Positions 17,503 through 24,924 of a stretch of DNA of 41,339 nucleotides are shown here, piece after piece (the stretch's first letter is position 1; the number at the start of each line of letters is the position of its first letter). Made by a program: the position numbers and the translations under genes. Below the pieces are notes generated by a model that was not told the origin of the DNA, did no database searches, and saw nothing but the letters and a program-made list of their open reading frames with translations. The DNA comes from Alkaliphilus hydrothermalis (GTDB lineage: Bacteria > Bacillota > Clostridia > Peptostreptococcales > Natronincolaceae), in assembly GCF_016908555.1 (NCBI RefSeq), contig NZ_JAFBEE010000024.1, positions 1 to 41,339 of the forward strand, in the 5' to 3' direction.

Positions 17503-17539
17503 AAAAAGACCGTAAGAAAGCATAGCTCTCCTACAGTCT
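17503..17539 (-). terminator. terminator T2 in the ABC exporter leader
   Basis: The minus-strand stem AGACTGTAGGAGAGC/GCTTTCTTACGGTCT has several wobbles or mismatches and a 3-nt loop, directly followed by TTTT. It ends about 70 bases upstream of the first ABC gene and downstream of the leader promoter, so it must be read through for expression. Confidence 0.75.
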
Positions 17540-17665
17540 GAAATTTATACATTATTTATAGAACTAAAATACATAGAATTTAAGTCTTAGTATCACTAAA
17601 CAACCCTACCTAGTAATCATCTTAAACTTCTCTTTTTCTAGTTCAAATAATCATTCCAGTTGCAT

Positions 17666-17783
17666 AAAAAGACTACTTTCTACCTGCTTCAAAGAACACC
17701 AAATAAACCTAATGACATATGAAAATTAGGTCTTTTGAATCCCTTTTTCAACTATTTCTAAATGAAATAATTAGCAAGTAGTC
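17666..17783 (-). terminator. branched terminator-like stem T1 that includes the leader peptide codons
   Basis: GACTACTT inside the leader ORF (17783-17776) is perfectly complementary to AAGTAGTC (17678-17671), which is followed at once by TTTTT (17670-17666). Between the arms, TTCAAAAGA can pair with TTCTTTGAA and ACCTAAT pairs perfectly with ATTAGGT, giving a nested structure. A ribosome on the last leader codons would cover the 5' arm and prevent closure. Confidence 0.6.
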
Positions 17784-17791
17784 ATAATCAT
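17771..17791 (-). CDS. 6-residue leader peptide of the ABC exporter operon
   Basis: A minimal ORF encodes MIMTTC followed by TAA. AAGGAGG stands 8 bases before the ATG, one of the best ribosome-binding sites in the window, and the predicted transcription start lies about 23 nt upstream. Its ACT-ACT-TGC codons overlap the 5' arm of stem T1. The position, strength and overlap indicate a regulatory leader comparable in principle to bmrB before bmrCD. The peptide itself is not recognised. Confidence 0.7.
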   Translation of the reverse strand: MIMTTC

Positions 17792-17820
17792 CTTACCAAC
17801 CTCCTTAGTTTTCTATACAA

Positions 17821-17849
17821 ATTATAGCAAAATTACATTAATTAGTAAA
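17821..17849 (-). promoter_or_regulatory. promoter of the ABC exporter operon
   Basis: On the minus strand TTTACT and TATAAT are 17 bases apart. Predicted transcription begins near 17814, leaving a leader of about 380 nt. Confidence 0.65.
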
Positions 17850-17928
17850 GGCTAATTGGTGCAATATTTTAAACATTACCTATACTATGAATTTTTTCCC
17901 GTAAATAAGTCTGTAGCCAAGCCTCCTA

Positions 17929-17957
17929 TTGTATTTGATGGCATATTATGTTATATT
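17929..17957 (+). promoter_or_regulatory. promoter of the riboswitch-antiporter unit
   Basis: TTGTAT and TATATT are separated by 17 bases. The predicted start is a few bases before the 5' strand of riboswitch helix P1. Confidence 0.6.
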
Positions 17958-17968
17958 AAGAAAGAATC

Positions 17969-18059
17969 ATTAAGGGGGAGTAGCTTGTAAACTATCGGGT
18001 CAACAGTCGGCTAATAAAAAGCCTGGTCCATAGTCCCAATGGGAAGCAAGACCTTTAAT
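17969..18059 (+). ncRNA. yybP-ykoY (manganese) riboswitch
   Basis: The two conserved signature strands of this aptamer are present: GGGGGAGTAGC at the 5' side and GCAAGACCTTT at the 3' side, joined by helices including CGGC/GCC and CCCAATGGG. Helix P1 pairs 17969-17976 with 18052-18059 (ATTAAGGG with CCTTTAAT, one wobble). The P1 3' strand is also part of the terminator stem 18048-18104, so ligand binding should favour read-through. In studied cases this family senses Mn2+ and activates export. Confidence 0.88.
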
Positions 18060-18104
18060 ATCAGTAGATTACGATTATATCTACTGGTATTAAAGGTCTT
18101 TTTT
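18048..18104 (+). terminator. riboswitch-controlled intrinsic terminator
   Basis: A 22-bp stem with a single wobble (18048-18069 with 18079-18100) is followed by a T-run. Its 5' arm overlaps the 3' strand of aptamer helix P1, making aptamer and terminator mutually exclusive. Confidence 0.88.
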
Positions 18105-18149
18105 GTTGTAACCCCTTAGTAATCAAGAAATTTATTTTAGGAGGCATAT

Positions 18150-19154
18150 ATGGAAAACGTTATTATTTTTATTTTATTCGCTATTGGTATGTTTATGGTA
18201 ATCAAAGGTGGGGACTGGTTCGTGGAATCTTCCGTATGGATGGGAAAGGTTACTGGTATCCCCAATGTAATTATAGGGGCAACGATTGTCAGTACCGCCA
18301 CCACCCTTCCAGAACTACTGGTTTCAACCATGGCCAGCTCTCAAGGATATTATGATGTGGCAATTGGAAATGCAGTAGGTTCTATGGTGTGCAATATCGG
18401 TCTGATTTTAGGTCTTTTAGCGATTTTATCCCCTGCCCAGTCAATCCAAAAGAGTTTCTTTACTAGGGGATGCTTCATGTTGACTACTGTGGCACTTTTA
18501 TTAGCTTTTGCTTTAGACTTAACCATCACCAAGCTAGAGGGTGCTTTATTACTAATCGGTTATGTTGTGTTCTTGGCTGTCAACCTATGGGAGGCTAAGA
18601 AAAGCTACAAAAAACCTTCCTCCGATCCGAATAATGATGCCTTATCCTCCAAACCCTTTGTAAAAAGAAATGTTTTACTATTCATATTTGGAGCAGCCTT
18701 CATTATTATTGGAGCAAGATTACTAGTAGATAATGGTGTTGCCCTTGCAGAACTTCTTGGAGTTCCACAACAAATCGTAAGTCTTACCCTATTGGCTTTA
18801 GGAACTTCTCTACCTGAGCTGGTAACAGGGGTTACAACACTGCTTAAGAAGGAATACGGTCTATCAGTTGGTAATATCTTAGGGGCTAATATTTTAAATG
18901 GACTTTTAGTGATTGGTCTTTCTTCTCAATTTACCCAAAGTGGATTGATGATTTCCATTCAGACTGCCACTACTTCCTTTGGAACCTTTAATATTCCTCA
19001 AACAGTAAGATTTGATTTGCCGATCGTATTAGCTTTATCTGCTGTACTTTTACTGGGGGGGCTTTTCTTCAAAAAAATTAACAAGGTTATCGGAGGAGCT
19101 TTATTCCTTATCTATATAGGATATATTTTGACTATGCTAATGGTTTTCATCTAG
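18150..19154 (+). CDS. CaCA-family cation antiporter (YrbG type), probable Mn2+/Ca2+ exporter
   Basis: A 334-residue, roughly ten-helix membrane protein with the two alpha-repeats of the Ca2+/cation antiporter superfamily. The first is GATIVSTATTLPELLVS near residue 42, followed by IGNAVGSMVCNIGLILG; the second is LTLLALGTSLPELVTGV near residue 210, followed by VGNILGANILNGLLVIG. The acidic residues within TLPE and SLPE are the ion ligands. Members are usually annotated as calcium/sodium antiporters. The manganese riboswitch directly upstream suggests Mn2+ efflux here (inference). The ATG has AGGAGG 7 bases upstream. Confidence 0.93.
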   Translation: MENVIIFILFAIGMFMVIKGGDWFVESSVWMGKVTGIPNVIIGATIVSTATTLPELLVSTMASSQGYYDVAIGNAVGSMVCNIGLILGLLAILSPAQSIQKSFFTRGCFMLTTVALLLAFALDLTITKLEGALLLIGYVVFLAVNLWEAKKSYKKPSSDPNNDALSSKPFVKRNVLLFIFGAAFIIIGARLLVDNGVALAELLGVPQQIVSLTLLALGTSLPELVTGVTTLLKKEYGLSVGNILGANILNGLLVIGLSSQFTQSGLMISIQTATTSFGTFNIPQTVRFDLPIVLALSAVLLLGGLFFKKINKVIGGALFLIYIGYILTMLMVFI

Positions 19155-19499
19155 TAGCCTGTTGAAAAGCCATCATCTTCTTCGTCACTGCCAAAGACCA
19201 GCATTCTCACGTATTGCTTTATACGCTACGACCGCTGGTCTTTCTTGTTTCTTGAATCTAATGACTTTTGAACAGGCTACGCCGTTGTTTTAAAAGCCAC
19301 CTTCTTCTTCGTCACTGCCAAAGACCAGCATTCTCACGTATTGCTTTATACGCTACGACCGCTGGTCTTTCTTGCTTCTTGAATCTAATGACTTTTGAAC
19401 AGGCTACGCCGTTGTTTTAAAAGCCACCTTCTTCTTCGTCACTGCCAAAGACCAGCATTCTCCCGTATTGCTTTATACGCTACGACCGCTGGTCTTTTT
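19154..19499. repeat. tandem array of a 127-bp palindromic unit, about 2.7 copies
   Basis: Three near-identical copies begin at comparable points exactly 127 bases apart (GTCACTG at 19184, 19311 and 19438). Each contains the 10-bp inverted repeat AAAGACCAGC/GCTGGTCTTT enclosing a smaller CGTAT/ATACG hairpin. The outer edges of the first copy are also inverted repeats (GTAGCCTGTTGAAAAG against CTTTTGAACAGGCTAC, one mismatch). The last copy ends in a T-rich run and can serve as terminator for the antiporter gene. There is no coding potential; it resembles REP/MITE-like elements. Confidence 0.85.
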
Positions 19500-19517
19500 A
19501 TTTTTTATTTTTCATTA

Positions 19518-19573
19518 TTGTTTAACTCTTTTTCTTATTGTATAATGATCGTATTACGATAACGAAATTCGAT
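19518..19573 (+). promoter_or_regulatory. promoter with two tandem operators for the PadR-fetAB operon
   Basis: TTGTTT and TATAAT are 17 bases apart (19518-19523, 19541-19546). Immediately downstream lies ATCGTATTACGAT (19548-19560), a perfect 6-bp inverted repeat around one base. A second, degenerate copy follows on the opposite strand (19561-19573, ATCGAATTTCGTT). Both cover the transcription start and would suit autoregulation by the PadR protein encoded next. Confidence 0.7.
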
Positions 19574-19587
19574 ATAAGGAAGTGAGG

Positions 19588-19902
19588 ATGGAGATGCCCC
19601 ACAAGATTTTACGGAAACTTTTCCTTGGCTTTATCCATATCCATATACTTCATCATGCTGCTAAAGATCCCTTTTTTGGTAGTTGGATGATGGAGGAGCT
19701 GAGGGAGCATGGTTATGAGATTAGTCCTGGCACCCTCTACCCTATTCTCCATAGTCTAGAATCCAACGGATTTTTACGGATGTATGAGGAAACCTATGAA
19801 GGTAAGATTAGAAAATACTATTCTATTACACCTGCTGGGGAGGAGCTCTTAAAGGAGGCCAAGGCTAAGGCCTATGAATTAGTTAAGGAATTAGAAGAAT
19901 AG
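19588..19902 (+). CDS. PadR-family transcriptional regulator
   Basis: A compact winged-helix regulator of about 104 residues. The pattern YEISPGTLYPILHSLESNGFLR followed by KYYSITPAGEELL is diagnostic for PadR. I prefer the ATG at 19588 (or 19594), with AAGGA upstream, over the in-frame GTG at 19582, which sits too close to the ribosome-binding site. It is the first gene of a unit with the FetAB-like ABC transporter 15 bases downstream, and tandem palindromes overlie its promoter. Repression relieved by a ligand or metal is likely; the signal is unknown. Confidence 0.9.
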   Translation: MEMPHKILRKLFLGFIHIHILHHAAKDPFFGSWMMEELREHGYEISPGTLYPILHSLESNGFLRMYEETYEGKIRKYYSITPAGEELLKEAKAKAYELVKELEE

Positions 19903-19917
19903 GAGGGAGTTCAAGGG

Positions 19918-20541
19918 ATGTTTCAATTAAATAACTTGAAGTATAAAAGCATATTAAATATTGATTATCTAACCATTCCCCAAGGGAAGGTTACCTGTAT
20001 CATAGGAGAAAGTGGCAGTGGTAAAACTACCCTCCTTAGACTCCTAAATAAAATGATTAGCCCTGATGGTGGTACAATACATCACAATGGTACACCCCTA
20101 CAGGAGATGGATTCAGTGGAGCTGAGAAGACGGGTGGTTATGCTTCCCCAAGCTCCTGCTATTTTCCCTGGGACTGTTAAGGATAATTTACTTATAGGGC
20201 TTAAATTTTCAGAAAAGCCTCTAGTCTCCGATGATCAACTAAATCAAACGCTTCAAATGGTATCTTTGAAAAAGGAACTGGATCAAAAGGCTGATAAGTT
20301 ATCGGGGGGAGAAAAGCAACGGTTGGCCCTAGGGCGGGTAATATTAATGGAGCCAGATATATTTCTGTTGGATGAGCCATCTTCTGCTCTGGATGAAAGC
20401 ACTGAGGATTTAATTATCAAAAAGCTGGTGGACTACTGTACAGAAAAGAGCAAATCCCTCATTATGGTGACCCATTCCAAAAGGATTGCCACCACCTTTG
20501 GGGAACATATTATTGAAATTAAAAATGGAGAAATCGTTTAA
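19918..20541 (+). CDS. fetA: ABC transporter ATP-binding protein, FetA-like
   Basis: A 207-residue cytoplasmic ATPase: Walker A GESGSGKTTLLRLL near residue 31, Q-loop MLPQAP, signature LSGGEKQRLALGRV near 125 and Walker B IFLLDEPSSALD near 146, all canonical. The following gene is a UPF0014/FetB permease, so the pair matches FetAB (YbbL-YbbM), described in Escherichia coli as an iron exporter that protects against oxidative stress. The ATG follows AGGAGGGAG. The neighbouring PadR gene suggests inducible expression; the actual substrate in this organism is not shown. Confidence 0.85.
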   Translation: MFQLNNLKYKSILNIDYLTIPQGKVTCIIGESGSGKTTLLRLLNKMISPDGGTIHHNGTPLQEMDSVELRRRVVMLPQAPAIFPGTVKDNLLIGLKFSEKPLVSDDQLNQTLQMVSLKKELDQKADKLSGGEKQRLALGRVILMEPDIFLLDEPSSALDESTEDLIIKKLVDYCTEKSKSLIMVTHSKRIATTFGEHIIEIKNGEIV

Positions 20542-20556
20542 TAAAGGGGTGACGTT

Positions 20557-21345
20557 ATGAAGGGTATTATAGAACTACAAATGTGGCAGATGATTTCTGC
20601 TTATTTGTTCATTGTGCTACTGTTGTTCATTGTTCGATTTAAGAAGATCCCACGGGAAAAGGAAATTTTAATAGGTACTATCCGTATGTCCCTACAATTG
20701 GTGGTGACAGGGTATGTGTTGGTCTACTTATTTGATAATGTTAATCCTATTTTCACCATCATTGTCATTGCAGTAATGGAGACCTTTGCCATCTTTAATA
20801 TCTTTAAACGGAGCAAATCCACCATCAGTCAAAAATTGAAGCTAGTCATTGCATTTTCTATGGTGGTTGGTACTATGTCTAGTTTATTCTACTTTCTTTT
20901 AGTAGTAGTAAGACTCACTCCATGGTATGACCCCCAATATTTTATTCCCTTGGCAGGAATGCTCGTTGGAAATTCCATGACGGGTATTTCCCTTGGGGTA
21001 AGTCGATTAGTAGATGGTATGCAGGACCAAAGACATCTAGTGGAAACAGCCTTGATGTTGGGGGCTACTCCCAAGGAGGCTTCTAAATCAATTGTTAACA
21101 ATGCCTTTGACTCTGCCATTCTTCCCACTATCAACTCTATGGTGGGAATGGGAATTGTGTTTTTACCAGGGATGATGACGGGTCAAATTCTCTCGGGGGT
21201 TTCCCCAGTTACAGCAATCCAGTATCAAATTGCCATCATGCTGGGGATCGTAGGTAGTGTTTCTTTGACGGTGATTCTTTTTGTTCAACTGGGTTACCGT
21301 ACCTTTTTTAATCAAGAGCACCAACTGGTGTTGGAGGAAAATTAA
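20557..21345 (+). CDS. fetB: ABC transporter permease, FetB-like (UPF0014)
   Basis: A 262-residue membrane protein with about seven hydrophobic segments, the usual size for UPF0014. Characteristic segments are MLVGNSMTGISLGVSRL near residue 138, ETALMLGATPKEA (the coupling region contacting the ATPase) near 165, and LPGMMTGQILSGVSP near 205. It lies 15 bases after fetA, with an AAAGGGGTGA site, and a strong terminator follows. Together they form one metal or stress exporter, best compared with E. coli FetAB. Confidence 0.9.
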   Translation: MKGIIELQMWQMISAYLFIVLLLFIVRFKKIPREKEILIGTIRMSLQLVVTGYVLVYLFDNVNPIFTIIVIAVMETFAIFNIFKRSKSTISQKLKLVIAFSMVVGTMSSLFYFLLVVVRLTPWYDPQYFIPLAGMLVGNSMTGISLGVSRLVDGMQDQRHLVETALMLGATPKEASKSIVNNAFDSAILPTINSMVGMGIVFLPGMMTGQILSGVSPVTAIQYQIAIMLGIVGSVSLTVILFVQLGYRTFFNQEHQLVLEEN

Positions 21346-21353
21346 TCTTAGTA

Positions 21354-21398
21354 GAAGAGGTAAGCCTTTTTCATTGTGCTGAGGCTTACCTTCTTTTG
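21354..21398 (+). terminator. intrinsic terminator after fetB
   Basis: GGTAAGCCT pairs perfectly with AGGCTTACC, extended by a GAAG/TTC base, followed by TTCTTTTG. It also faces the convergent ydbC-like gene. Confidence 0.8.
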
Positions 21399-21411
21399 TA
21401 GTTTTTATTAA

Positions 21412-21651
21412 CTAATCTAACCCAAGACTATCCAAATCTATCCCATCTAAAATTTCCTTTAAAGCCTTTATTTCATCCATCCCTAAAGTGATGCCCTTGC
21501 CCATCTTTTGATGATTTTCATCCCAATCTCGAATATCAATCTTAGGCTTTCTATTGTTCCAACTAACAACATTGACTTCCTTTTTCCACCCTTTACTACC
21601 TTCTCCGATGCTTCCCAACTGCTTAATAATATCGTATTTAATCTCTGCCAT
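21412..21651 (-). CDS. YdbC/PC4-family single-stranded nucleic-acid-binding protein
   Basis: A 79-residue protein of the bacterial PC4-like (YdbC) group, known from Lactococcus YdbC to bind ssDNA as a dimer. The GWKKEVNVVSWNNRKPKIDIRDW core and the KGITLGMDEIKALKEIL helix are characteristic. I move the start three codons inward to the ATG at 21651, because GAGGAG is then 9 bases away; the first in-frame ATG at 21660 directly abuts it. It lies about 40 bases downstream of the metallopeptidase gene on the same strand and may be co-transcribed. Confidence 0.85.
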   Translation of the reverse strand: MAEIKYDIIKQLGSIGEGSKGWKKEVNVVSWNNRKPKIDIRDWDENHQKMGKGITLGMDEIKALKEILDGIDLDSLGLD

Positions 21652-21702
21652 TTTAATCATCTCCTCTTTTCTCTTTCGCTTTTGATAAAGTATTACCTCC
21701 CA

Positions 21703-22434
21703 TCAAATCAAACGTATGTATCCGCCATACTCCTTCAACCATCTTCTTCTTTCCTTATAGTCCACCATAAAGGATTCCACCAAATTCCAAAAATCCTTAG
21801 AATGATTCATCTCCCTCAGATGACATAATTCATGAAGGACTACATAATCTATAACCTCCATAGGTGCCATCACCAGCTTCCAATTTAGATTAATGTTTTT
21901 CTTTGAGCTACAACTGCCAAATCTGCTCTTTTGATCTTTAATCGCAACCGATAGGGGCCATAGTCCTGTTTTTTCTCCTATGCATTCTAACCGTTCCTTT
22001 ATGATCCGACTTGCCTCTTGTCGATACCAATTTAATAGAACCTTCTTAATACTTTCTTGGGTATGCTCGTGGAGATATAGCTTTATAAGTGGTACTGGCT
22101 GAGCCTGTTCCTCCAGCTCTACCCTTTCCTTTTCCTTATTATTAATCTCGATTACCGCTAAAGTATATTCTTTACCTAGATAAGAAAAAGATTCTTCTGC
22201 CTTAAATTCTGCTTGAGTCTGTTTCTTCCCTTCCAAGTCCTTTAATTTTTCAAAAATCCATTTGCTATTTTTCAAAATCACCTCTTCAATCTGCTTCATG
22301 GAAATGTTTTTAGGCGCTGCCACTTTCACACCCATTTCAACATCAACAGAGATCCCAACGGTTTTACGTCTAGTTTTGGTGAGGATATATTCTAATGTCT
22401 TACCTTCTAGGGTGATTCTGTGGTTTTTATCCAT
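21703..22434 (-). CDS. YgjP/DUF45-type metallopeptidase (M48-like)
   Basis: A 243-residue protein of the YgjP/SprT-like zinc-metallopeptidase group. The C-terminal part has the zinc motif HELCHLREMNHSKDFW near residue 200 (HExxH plus a third His), followed by the aromatic tail usual for the family. It also contains the KSRFGSCSSKKNINLNWKLV segment that defines the DUF45 domain. It has no signal peptide and is presumably cytoplasmic; family function is poorly known. The ATG at 22434 has AAGGATTGGAG upstream. Confidence 0.9.
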   Translation of the reverse strand: MDKNHRITLEGKTLEYILTKTRRKTVGISVDVEMGVKVAAPKNISMKQIEEVILKNSKWIFEKLKDLEGKKQTQAEFKAEESFSYLGKEYTLAVIEINNKEKERVELEEQAQPVPLIKLYLHEHTQESIKKVLLNWYRQEASRIIKERLECIGEKTGLWPLSVAIKDQKSRFGSCSSKKNINLNWKLVMAPMEVIDYVVLHELCHLREMNHSKDFWNLVESFMVDYKERRRWLKEYGGYIRLI

Positions 22435-22687
22435 TTTAAATACTCCAATCCTTTTTCAATGTATTCTCTTTATGTAATTTTCTTTTGTATTTTTCTTTAT
22501 GTACTTTCTCTTCTGTTTCATCTTTTGTATGACCTACACTTTATTATAACCTATTAGGACACGCTACTCCTATTCTTTCTACAAAAAATACATCTCCTGT
22601 GAACACATCCTCCCCCTCCAGAATACACTATTCTATAAAGTATCTGTTGTGTATTTTGTCAACTTCTTAGAAGGGAGGAGTTTGCCC

Positions 22688-23920
22688 ATGAGTTTTATTA
22701 GAGATTTAATTGCCGATAGGTTTAGAGATCAAAGCTTTGATATAGCCCAACAGGATTATAAATTTATGAAGATTAAAAAGGCTAAGGAAGAAATCAAGGA
22801 GCATTATCCAAACGTGGAACTTATTGATATGGGTATTGGTGAGCCAGATATGCCCGCCAATGCAGAAATTGTTAAAATTCTTTCAGAAGAAGCAGGAAAA
22901 TCTGAAAATCGCTGGTATGCCGATAACGGAATCAAAGAATTTCAAGAAGCTGCAGGAAAGTACTTAAGAGATGTCTTTGGGGTATATAATATTAATCCCA
23001 ACGAAGAAATTTTACATGGAATTGGAGCTAAGTCTATCTTGTCTATGTTGCCCCAATGTTTTATTAACCCAGGAGATATTACCCTCACCACCCTCCCCAG
23101 CTATCCCATTATTGCCACCCATACAAAGTATCTGGGGGGGGTGGTCTATGGTCTTCCTTTAACAAAGGCCAATAACTTCTATCCTGATTTTACAAAGATA
23201 CCAAACATCATATTGTATCGTTCAAAGCTACTTTATATTAATTATCCCAACAACCCCACTAGTCAAGTTGCTACAGAGGACTTTTATAAGGGAGTAATCG
23301 AATTTGCCCACAAGTATAATATTCTTGTGGTGGCGGATTCCACCTATGCATCTATTACATTTGATGGGGAAAAACCCTTGAGTTTCCTATCAATCGATGG
23401 AGCAAAGGATGTGGGGGTAGAGATCCATTCCCTCTCAAAAGCCTTCAACATGACAGGTTGGCGACTGGCCTTTATTGCAGGGAATCCAGATGCCATCGAT
23501 ATTTTTGCTACTGTGAAGGCTAATTCTGACAGCGGTCAGTTCCGAGCCATTCAAAAGGCTGGGATTTATGCTTTACAACATCCAGAGATTGCAGAGGTAA
23601 ATAGTCAAAGGTATTCTAGAAGGTTTGACTTGCTGGTGGAAGCCCTCAGGGAAGTGGGCTTTGAAATCAAAAAACCAAAAGCCACCTTCTACTGCTATTT
23701 ACCAATTCCCAAGGGGACTGAGGATGGCGTCACCTTTAAGGATGCTGATGATTTCTGTATGTATTTATTAAGAAAAGCCTTTATTTGTACTGTTCCTTGG
23801 AATACCCCAGAGCCATATATTCGTCTTTCAGTCACCTTTGAAGCCAATAGTGAAGAAGAGGAAGTTCGGATTATTGATGAAATGAAGGAGCGATTGTTGA
23901 AGTTGAAGCTAGTGTTTTAG
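22688..23920 (+). CDS. dapL: LL-diaminopimelate aminotransferase
   Basis: A 410-residue class I/II PLP aminotransferase converting tetrahydrodipicolinate directly to LL-diaminopimelate for lysine and peptidoglycan. The IDMGIGEPDMPAN and WYADNGIKEFQEAAGKYL segments match DapL, the PLP lysine is K251 in HSLSKAFNMTGWR, and the NYPNNPTS and PYIRLSVTFE segments are family motifs. I start at the ATG at 22688, which has GGGAGGAG 7 bases upstream, rather than the upstream in-frame ATG at 22649, which lacks a site. It is a single gene; no riboswitch was recognised upstream. Confidence 0.93.
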   Translation: MSFIRDLIADRFRDQSFDIAQQDYKFMKIKKAKEEIKEHYPNVELIDMGIGEPDMPANAEIVKILSEEAGKSENRWYADNGIKEFQEAAGKYLRDVFGVYNINPNEEILHGIGAKSILSMLPQCFINPGDITLTTLPSYPIIATHTKYLGGVVYGLPLTKANNFYPDFTKIPNIILYRSKLLYINYPNNPTSQVATEDFYKGVIEFAHKYNILVVADSTYASITFDGEKPLSFLSIDGAKDVGVEIHSLSKAFNMTGWRLAFIAGNPDAIDIFATVKANSDSGQFRAIQKAGIYALQHPEIAEVNSQRYSRRFDLLVEALREVGFEIKKPKATFYCYLPIPKGTEDGVTFKDADDFCMYLLRKAFICTVPWNTPEPYIRLSVTFEANSEEEEVRIIDEMKERLLKLKLVF

Positions 23921-23936
23921 CACTGGGATCAATGAA

Positions 23937-23974
23937 GAAGGAGAAGATCATTTTTTAAGATGATCTTCTCCTTC
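23937..23974 (+). terminator. hairpin after dapL
   Basis: A perfect 15-bp stem (GAAGGAGAAGATCAT with its complement) has an 8-nt T-rich loop, just after the dapL stop. There is no U-run on either side, so it could be a 3' stabilising structure instead of a classical terminator. Confidence 0.5.
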
Positions 23975-24126
23975 CATCAATGCTGGTACGGGGATCTTGA
24001 TAGTAGCCTTGATCACTTACCAATTGTTTTAATAAACAATAAATTGTGTTATTAATCCTTTGTTGAGCTCAAACATCCTTCATTCCCACCACCACAGGAT
24101 AGTCTAGCTAGGTTTGTCCCACCACG
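23975..24126. other. non-coding stretch between convergent dapL and the response-regulator operon
   Basis: AT-rich, without a supported ORF or RNA motif. Confidence 0.4.
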
Positions 24127-24200
24127 CATAAAAATATACACCTTCCCTTCATTTGATTATAAATCTATATATTATATCCATATATTAGGAAAAGGTGTAT
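24127..24200 (-). terminator. possible terminator of the MacAB-like/two-component operon
   Basis: On the minus strand ATACACCTT (24200-24192) pairs perfectly with AAGGTGTAT (24144-24136) across a long AT-rich loop, followed by ATTTTTAT. The 47-nt loop makes this weaker than the other calls. Confidence 0.4.
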
Positions 24201-24234
24201 TTCATATTGTTATTTATATTATTTTTACTTGTTC

Positions 24235-24924
24235 TTAGACTTCAAAGCGATAACCAACTCCCCATATGGTATGGATGTACTGGGGCTTTGAGGGTTCTAA
24301 TTCAATTTTTTCCCTTATTCTTCTTATATGGACCGTTACTGTAGAAATATCTCCAAAGGAGTCCATTCCCCAAACCTTATCAAAAAGTTCCTCCTTAGTA
24401 AAAACACGATTGGGGTTTGAAGCTAACAAAGTTAGGAGGTCAAACTCCTTAGTTGTCAGGATGATTTCTTTTTCATTCATATGGACTCGTCGGGAAATTT
24501 TATCAATACTTAATCCTCTGATTTTGATTTCATCCTTTTCATGATTTCTATTACCAGAAAGACGGTCATAACGGGCAAGATGTGCCTTTACCCTTGCCAC
24601 CAGCTCACTGGGGCTAAAGGGCTTCGTCATATAATCATCTGCCCCTAGGCCCAACCCTCTGATTTTATCTACATCTTCTTTTTTAGCAGAAATCATCAAT
24701 ATAGGAATATCCATATCCCTTCGGATTTGTTTACATATCTCAAATCCATCCAATTCTGGTAACATGACATCTAAAATGATAAGGTCATAGTTTTCTTCCT
24801 TAGCTTGTTTCAACCCCTCGTCTCCTTGATGCTGAATATCCACTGAAAAACCATTGATTTCTAAATAGTCCCGTTGTAACTCTGCAATGGTAACATCATC
24901 CTCAACAATTAAGATTTTCTTCAT
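24235..24924 (-). CDS. OmpR/PhoB-family response regulator
   Basis: A 229-residue two-component regulator. The receiver domain covers residues 1-115: acidic pair D9-D10, phosphoacceptor D52 in LDVMLPELDG, and the conserved lysine in MTKPFSP near residue 101. It is followed by a winged-helix DNA-binding domain (FDLLTLLASNPNRVFTKEE, then VTVHIRRIREKIE). The ATG lies 23 bases inside the end of the kinase gene, so they are coupled. Last gene of a five-gene exporter/sensor operon; it probably controls that operon. Confidence 0.96.
   Translation of the reverse strand: MKKILIVEDDVTIAELQRDYLEINGFSVDIQHQGDEGLKQAKEENYDLIILDVMLPELDGFEICKQIRRDMDIPILMISAKKEDVDKIRGLGLGADDYMTKPFSPSELVARVKAHLARYDRLSGNRNHEKDEIKIRGLSIDKISRRVHMNEKEIILTTKEFDLLTLLASNPNRVFTKEELFDKVWGMDSFGDISTVTVHIRRIREKIELEPSKPQYIHTIWGVGYRFEV

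Noticed and set aside
19154..19499. CRISPR-like repeat array
   Set aside because: The units are 127 bp, directly abutting and themselves palindromic, with no unique spacers of 30-40 bp and no cas genes nearby.
22435..22687. Lysine riboswitch or T-box before dapL
   Set aside because: None of the conserved blocks of either element could be found; the stretch is a T-rich intergenic region.
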